Source: Synechocystis sp. PCC 7509 (GTDB taxonomy: Bacteria; Cyanobacteriota; Cyanobacteriia; Cyanobacteriales; Chroococcidiopsidaceae). Taken from it: DNA of 64,000 nucleotides. Shown here piece by piece: positions 59,688 through 64,000 of the stretch (positions are counted from its first letter, which is position 1; every line of letters starts with the position of its first letter). The stretch spans positions 18,888 to 82,887 of the forward strand of contig NZ_KI966369.1 in NCBI RefSeq assembly GCF_000332075.2. Reading direction: 5' to 3'. The position numbers and the translations under genes were made by a program. The notes beneath the pieces are model-generated. The model did not search any database. It saw only the letters and a program-made list of their open reading frames with translations, and had not been told where the DNA came from.

Positions 59688-60163
59688 TTGACGGAGTTCA
59701 GCTAAACCTAGACGAGCTTGATATTGAAATTGTTAGATTTTTGCATAAAGATGGACGGATGCCATTTACAGAAATCGCTAAAAAAATTGGTATGTCAGAA
59801 GCAACGATTCGCAATCGCGTACAACGATTGACAAATTCTGGCGCAATCACTATTCAGGCGTACTTAAATCCTAACAAGCTGGGATTTCGTAACATTGCGT
59901 TAATTACATTAAAGATGGTGGATCTAAATCGGGCGCAGGCGGTCGCCTCTGAGTTAGTCGATCAAGATTCTGTGAGCTATGTTGCCTTCGTAGCAGGTAG
60001 TTACGATTTATTTATAGAAGTTACCTACGATACAAACGACGGATTACTCAACTTTCTAGCTGCTTTAAGAGTAAAATCTGGAGTCAGCAATTGCGAAACG
60101 GCAATTGTCCTCAAGCTGCTCAAAACTCAATACTCATTCCAGATTAAGTCTGTCAAACCCTAA
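59688..60163 (+). CDS. Lrp/AsnC-family regulator, start uncertain
   Basis: About 158 residues. The N-terminal winged HTH (DELDIEIVRFLHKDGRMPFTEI ... MSEATIRNRVQRL) is followed by an RAM ligand domain (VAFVAGSYDLFIEVTYDT). No ATG or GTG is available at the expected N-terminus; the first in-frame ATG is inside the HTH, and upstream the frame reads back into the ISL3 element. The native start was probably replaced or removed by ISL3. The coordinate given is the start of homology, not a proven start codon. Confidence 0.75.
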
Positions 60164-60811
60164 ATACAGGGCGGCAAATTTAAGCTTAAAATTCTGCGCT
60201 CGACTGAAACATTTTTATAATAGCCTTTTAAGAGTTTTTGTATTTTTTGTTCATTAAAACATCTAACTTGGATTCATGCAGGGCAAAATCTACGATTTTT
60301 CAATCATTGCTAGAATCAGTAGACCTCTTGCGTGAATCATGAAATGAGAGCAAGTTCGCTTGTTGAGGATTGCCGCAATCGATTTAAACCGTAAGCTGAA
60401 GCGTTTACGGCGGTTACGGTAGCGTTCAGCTAAAATGCGAAAAATCTTCAGTCATCGATTAACGTACGGGACTAAGCAGGGCTTGAATGTAATTGAAAGC
60501 TGCTTGACGGGCTTCAGTTCGAGCAAAGTAAGGACTCAAGTGCTGCTGAAACGATTTCAGTATATTGCTCCACTAGAAAACCGTTTCTAATGCCTGTCCA
60601 GTCAGAAATGCTTGGAAGGGGTAATTGCGATTATATCCATACAACGGATATTTTGGAGAGTTCCCTTCAGTCTAAGCTATCTACAACTGTAATACCTTCA
60701 GTCTAAGCTATCTACAACTGTAATACCTTCAGTCTAAGCTATCTACAACTGTAATACTATAAATCGGTCTACAGATAAATTTTTCTATTAGGCAATGCCG
60801 CTTACGCTTAG
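60164..60811. other. IS5 relic and tandem repeats between the Lrp and HxlR genes
   Basis: Minus-strand frames at about 60340-60440 encode ILAERYRNRRKRFSLRF, the C-terminus of an IS5-type transposase, next to AGACCTCTTGC at 60322-60332, the same terminal repeat as the IS5 fragment at 50170. Another relic near 60575-60645 reads YPFQAFLTGQALETVF. Three 31-bp tandem repeats occupy 60664-60756. Confidence 0.5.
60664..60756. repeat. Three perfect tandem copies of a 31-bp unit
   Basis: The unit begins CCTTCAGTCTAAGCTATC and repeats at 60664, 60695 and 60726 without spacers. The period is not a multiple of three. It lies between the Lrp gene and the end of the HxlR gene. Confidence 0.95.
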
Positions 60812-61174
60812 TTAAATCATTTCTTTGTGTGCAATGTCTTGCTTATAATCATGGTTTTTTCGGTTCAAATGTGCCTCTCCCCAGTTGCAAAGCACTTGTA
60901 AAACAGGCTCCAAAGTTCTGCCGTAGTCGGTAAAGGAATACTCAACTTTGGGCGGTACATCTGAATAAACATGACGATTAACAATCCCATCCGTTACCAG
61001 TTCTCTAAGTTGCCCAATCAGCATTTTTTCCGTGATTTCCGGCATCAATCGTTTCAGTTCTCCAAACCGTCTTACTTCATCTTTTAAATGCCACAAAATC
61101 AAAATTTTCCATTTTCCACCCAAGATTTTTAACGTTGCTTGCACAAATTGAGTGCCTTCCGTCTGTTCCGACAT
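60812..61174 (-). CDS. HxlR-family transcriptional regulator
   Basis: About 120 residues from the ATG at 61174, preceded by GAAGGTGA. The winged-helix HxlR core is seen: GGKWKILILWHLKDEVRRFGELKRLMP, EKMLIGQLRELVTDGIVNR and YSFTDYGRTLEPVL. HxlR proteins often sense aldehydes, quinones or redox stress and control a divergent oxidoreductase. Here the divergent gene 120 bases away is an SDR. There is no conserved single Cys at the very N-terminus as in some redox-sensing members. Confidence 0.9.
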   Translation of the reverse strand: MSEQTEGTQFVQATLKILGGKWKILILWHLKDEVRRFGELKRLMPEITEKMLIGQLRELVTDGIVNRHVYSDVPPKVEYSFTDYGRTLEPVLQVLCNWGEAHLNRKNHDYKQDIAHKEMI

Positions 61175-61214
61175 CTGTGTCACCTTCAAGTCCCTCTTTA
61201 GACACTGACAAAAA

Positions 61215-61245
61215 AGTAAGTAGTTCCAAAATTACCAGTGTAAGT
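61215..61245. promoter_or_regulatory. Candidate HxlR operator half-sites
   Basis: AGTAAGT at 61215-61221 and TGTAAGT at 61239-61245 are direct repeats 24 bases apart in the HxlR/SDR divergent promoter region. HxlR sites often contain such AGTAAGT-like half-sites. Speculative. Confidence 0.25.
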
Positions 61246-61293
61246 TTACCCTAGAAATTGTTTGCTCCATCTCTACTAAGAGGAATCAATCTG

Positions 61294-62028
61294 ATGGCAT
61301 CTCTTTCAGGAAAAGTGGCGATTGTTACAGGCTCATCACGTGGTATCGGTCGCGCGATTGCCGAAAAGTTAGGACGTGACGGCGCAAACGTAGTTGTTAC
61401 CTATGCCGAAAACCAAGCTAAGGCGGAAGAAGTGGTGCAGAAAATCGCTTCCTTTGGATCGAGAGCTTCCGCAGTTAGGGTAGATATGCGAAAGCTAGAA
61501 GATGTGAAAAGTCTGTTTGAAAAAGCGACCGCCCAATTTGGCAAAATTGATATCTTGATTAACAATGCCGCCGGAGTCAACGTATTTAAGCCCACTGTAG
61601 AAATGACCGAGGACGAATACAATAGTATGTTTGATATCACTCGCGGGGTTTATTTTGCCCTTCAGCAAGCCGCTCATCATCTTGCTGATAACGGACGAAT
61701 TGTCAGTATCTCCACCAGTGGTACAGCAATGGCAATTCCTGCGGGCGGAGCTTACGCAGCAAGCAAAGCAGCGATCGAGCATTTCAGCACCGCTTTAGCC
61801 AAAGAATTAGGCGCAAGGGGAATTACAGTTAATACTGTTTCTCCAGGTGTCACCGAAACCGAGGGCTTGGTACTGGAACCTGAGCAAGTCAATCAAATGA
61901 TTGCTCAAACTCCATTGGGGCGATTAGGACAACCCGCAGATATTACCGATGCGGTCGCACTGCTAGTTTCTGATCATGCCCGTTGGATTACAGGTCAAAG
62001 TATTCGAGCCAACGGTGGTATTGTTTAG
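61294..62028 (+). CDS. Short-chain dehydrogenase/reductase
   Basis: 244 residues from the ATG at 61294, preceded by GAGGAA. The cofactor loop TGSSRGIG is near 13, NNAAG near 87, the catalytic Ser in SISTSGT, YAASKAA as YxxxK, and PGVTETEG follows. The C-terminus ends with RANGGIV. Divergent from the HxlR gene, so it is the probable target of that regulator. The TYAENQ region after beta strand 2 has no acidic residue in the usual NAD position, hinting at NADP. Confidence 0.9.
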   Translation: MASLSGKVAIVTGSSRGIGRAIAEKLGRDGANVVVTYAENQAKAEEVVQKIASFGSRASAVRVDMRKLEDVKSLFEKATAQFGKIDILINNAAGVNVFKPTVEMTEDEYNSMFDITRGVYFALQQAAHHLADNGRIVSISTSGTAMAIPAGGAYAASKAAIEHFSTALAKELGARGITVNTVSPGVTETEGLVLEPEQVNQMIAQTPLGRLGQPADITDAVALLVSDHARWITGQSIRANGGIV

Positions 62029-62112
62029 AAAATTTCTATACTAGCTAAATTTCACGATTACAATATCCTGCTGATGACAGTGAAACATTACTAATTCAAG
62101 GAGATTTTAGTT

Positions 62113-62331
62113 ATGACATCCTTTGACAAAGCGACAGAGCAGTCAAACGTTCCACTGACAGACTTGCCTCAAGGATTTAGCGGGCAAATCCGATTCATGG
62201 AAGGAGCGCAGCATAGTGCTTTTGCAACTTCTGTGCTAATTGCCGATGTTCCTCCAAGCGCAGAACCCCCATTACATATTCACTACACCGAAGAAGTGCA
62301 AGTTTTACCTGCGTGTCGGCTGGAGTTTTAA
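62113..62331 (+). pseudogene. Cupin-protein N-terminal fragment
   Basis: About 65 residues (SGQIRFMEGAQHSAFATSV, PPLHIHYTEEVQVL) matching the front half of a small cupin with the first His-x-His ligands. It then shifts into unrelated residues and stops at 62331, before the second cupin motif. The following 180 bases encode part of a different protein, so a deletion fused the two. Confidence 0.65.
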
Positions 62332-62492
62332 TTGGTGACGAGCGCCAACCAAACGAACGCAATATTACCCTCATCAACATATTTACCGTAATGCCAGAAA
62401 AACAAGAAACTGCTGCCGCCAAAATTGCTGAAATTTATGAAAATTTTGTTCGCCATCAACTAGGTTTTGTGAGAGTTGAAATTCGAGCATAG
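62313..62492 (+). pseudogene. ABM-like monooxygenase fragment
   Basis: A 59-codon frame in another phase (GDERQPNERNITLINIFTVM, VRHQLGFVRVEIRA) with the look of an antibiotic-biosynthesis-monooxygenase domain start: strand, INIFTV, helix, then a HQLGFV-type region. It lacks the second half of the family. It overlaps the end of the cupin fragment. Confidence 0.45.
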
Positions 62493-62634
62493 TTTAGATG
62501 GGACAACAGTAACAGCAATCGCCCATTGGCAATCGCTTGCAGCGCTAGCAACTATGCAGCAAAACCGAGATTATCTATGCCGCTTCTCATATTTATGAAA
62601 CGGTCGCATTAATTAACTAATCAGGCAAAATTCA

Positions 62635-63339
62635 ATGAATAAATTAGCTGGAAAAGTTGCACTAATCGCTGGCGGAACAGGCGGCGTTGGGGAGGGCATT
62701 GTGCGGGCATTTCTTCAATCCGGCGCAACCGTTGTTGTTCCCTCCCGCACTCCTGATAAACTCAACCAATTGCGCGAACATTTAGGAGAACTTGAGCGCG
62801 AACGCTTGATTCTGATTGAGGGCGAACTGAGCAATACTGAGCGCGCCGAAGAACTACGCGCTCACATTATGGAAAAAGTGACCCAGTTAGATGCGGTCGT
62901 TGCTTCCATCAACGGGAGATGGAACCAAGACTTCCCTTTAATCCAAACTTCCTTAGAGGATTGGCGACAGATGCTAGAAAGCAATTTGACCGCTCATTTC
63001 ATTGCCGCTCGCACTTTTTTACCTGTTTTGAAAAAAGGTAGCAGTTACACCCTAATCGGTGGTGGTGCGGCAGAACAAGCAATTCCAAATTACGGTTTGG
63101 TTTGTATTCCTGCGGCGGGACAACTGATGCTAACGCAAATTTTAGCTGCCGAAAGTAAAGGCACTGGTATTCGGATCAATGAAGTTGTCTTGCACAGCAT
63201 GATTGCTACCCGTGAACGTCCTAGTGCCGAGCATCCAGAATGGCTTACCGCCAACGAAGTAGGTCAATATACAGCTTGGCTGGCAACGGATGAAGCCACT
63301 ATGGTAAGCAAGAGCATTATTCGCTTATACCAACATTAA
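62635..63339 (+). CDS. Atypical SDR-fold oxidoreductase
   Basis: 234 residues with an SDR Rossmann core: IAGGTGGVGEGIVRAFLQSGA, PSRTPDKL, and SSYTLIGGGA at the usual catalytic-Ser strand. In place of YxxxK it has Y153-GLV-C157, and NNAG is replaced by VASINGR. The lysine is missing, so ordinary SDR catalysis is doubtful. It follows the cupin/ABM relic and precedes another SDR on the same strand. Confidence 0.8.
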   Translation: MNKLAGKVALIAGGTGGVGEGIVRAFLQSGATVVVPSRTPDKLNQLREHLGELERERLILIEGELSNTERAEELRAHIMEKVTQLDAVVASINGRWNQDFPLIQTSLEDWRQMLESNLTAHFIAARTFLPVLKKGSSYTLIGGGAAEQAIPNYGLVCIPAAGQLMLTQILAAESKGTGIRINEVVLHSMIATRERPSAEHPEWLTANEVGQYTAWLATDEATMVSKSIIRLYQH

Positions 63340-63559
63340 AAAATACCTATTTCATCTTGCTCCCTAGCTTGTTAGTTTGAATCGCTGGCAAAAAAACATC
63401 TCGAATGGAGAACAATGTCATGCCTCTTTAATGACCCATTACTAATCTAAACGACCTTTACTATTGCCTTAACATAGAAGGATTGCAAATTATTGCCATT
63501 CCATAAAATCATTAAGCTGATTCGTCCTTGTTAGTTATTAACCAAAATGGAGTAAATAG

Positions 63560-64000
63560 ATGCAGATTGAGAATGCAGTTGTCTTAGTTACTGGTGCAAA
63601 TGGCGGGATTGGAGCGGAGTTTGTTACCGCACTCCACCAGGCAGGTGCTGCGCGCATTTATGCTTGCGCCCGTAAGCTTGAATCTTTGTCTAGGCTAGTT
63701 GCTGCTGACCCAGAGCGGATTGTGCCGCTCTCCCTGGATATCACCGATCAATTATCAATTCAAGCGGCGGTAAGCCAGTGTCAGGATGTTAACTTGTTGA
63801 TTAACAATGCCGGAGTGCTGCTTAACTATCAGGGATGCATCGCTGTACCTAATCTGGATGATGCTAGAACCGAAATGGAGATTAACTACTTTGGTACATT
63901 GGCGATGTGTCGTGCCTTCGCCTCAATCCTCAAGGCCAACGGGGGCGGAGCAATTATCAATATCTTGTCGATATTGGCGCGAGTACCCATCCCGATGACT
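63560..64000 (+). CDS. Short-chain dehydrogenase, cut by window end
   Basis: 147 codons visible from the ATG at 63560, preceded by GGAG; no stop before the window ends. LVTGANGGIG near 9, LDITDQ after it, LLINNAGV near 87 and INILSILARVP at the edge, so the frame is a classical SDR up to the Ser strand. The YxxxK region lies beyond the window. It is the third SDR gene of this run. Confidence 0.85.
   Translation, partial: MQIENAVVLVTGANGGIGAEFVTALHQAGAARIYACARKLESLSRLVAADPERIVPLSLDITDQLSIQAAVSQCQDVNLLINNAGVLLNYQGCIAVPNLDDARTEMEINYFGTLAMCRAFASILKANGGGAIINILSILARVPIPMT

Noticed and set aside
60664-60756. CRISPR array
   Set aside because: The 31-bp units are directly adjacent with no spacers, and there are no cas genes.

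Overview
The window reads as cyanobacterial DNA. The HIP1 octamer GCGATCGC recurs across most of it, and the gene families (HTH/NB-ARC/WD40 protein, DUF4062/NB-ARC/TPR protein, Uma2-type nucleases, HEAT protein, bacterial XPB helicase, PhoX, GGDEF-EAL protein) fit a large-genome filamentous or Chroococcidiopsis-like cyanobacterium. No rRNA, tRNA, CRISPR array or replication origin was recognised. The dense insertion sequences and broken genes fit an accessory island or plasmid; which one cannot be decided from the sequence.

Layout. 0.4-7.5 kb: two large STAND ATPases on the minus strand, separated by an SDR fragment and a 50-codon Ser/Thr/Cys-rich peptide ORF. 7.8-12.2 kb: two cupins, a GMC oxidoreductase, a truncated Na+/H+ antiporter, a small inverted-repeat element and an SDR. 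12.3-15.6 kb: a secreted or lipoprotein cupin, a cyclophilin-like lipoprotein and an alpha/beta hydrolase, divergent from an AraC regulator; the set looks imported. 16.0-18.4 kb: a decaying molybdenum-hydroxylase operon (frameshifted nucleotidyltransferase, intact XdhC, 5'-truncated molybdopterin subunit). 18.45-19.03 kb: a 588-bp element with 64-bp perfect terminal inverted repeats and a series of about 20-bp subrepeats inside each end, as in Tn7-like transposons.

19.1-32.4 kb is the most coherent functional block. It holds a MetX-like hydrolase, an SBP/permease/ATPase transporter of the nitrate/sulfonate/taurine class, a divergent regulator that fuses a LysR protein to a copy of the same kind of solute-binding domain, an AprA-like flavoprotein, a two-cluster ferredoxin, a HEAT protein, an Mrp-type Fe-S carrier and a YeiH-type membrane protein. 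I infer a substrate-sensing uptake and redox pathway, probably for an organosulfur compound, in which the flavoprotein and ferredoxin act as an AprAB-like pair.

33-50 kb is a breakpoint zone. Four co-oriented, near-identical 832-bp IS6-family elements, one partial copy and one diverged remnant cut through a COG0523 GTPase, a small unknown gene, a tyrosine recombinase and a strawberry-notch helicase/methyltransferase. None has an 8-bp target duplication. A solo end of the Tn7-like element sits in an ISAs1-type transposase at 34.6 kb. Intact cargo includes an XPB helicase with its partner and a Uma2 protein; a photolyase seems to lack its C-terminus. 49-50.5 kb is nested IS630, IS5 and metallopeptidase debris, with a 43-bp hairpin inserted in the IS5 gene.

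51-64 kb holds a Dabb protein, a Cys-rich protein, a Tat-exported PhoX with a candidate Pho box, a membrane-anchored PAS-GGDEF-EAL protein, an ISL3 element flanked by an ISKra4 fragment and an Lrp regulator, a triple 31-bp tandem repeat, an HxlR regulator divergent from an SDR, a cupin/monooxygenase relic and two more SDR genes, the last cut by the window end.
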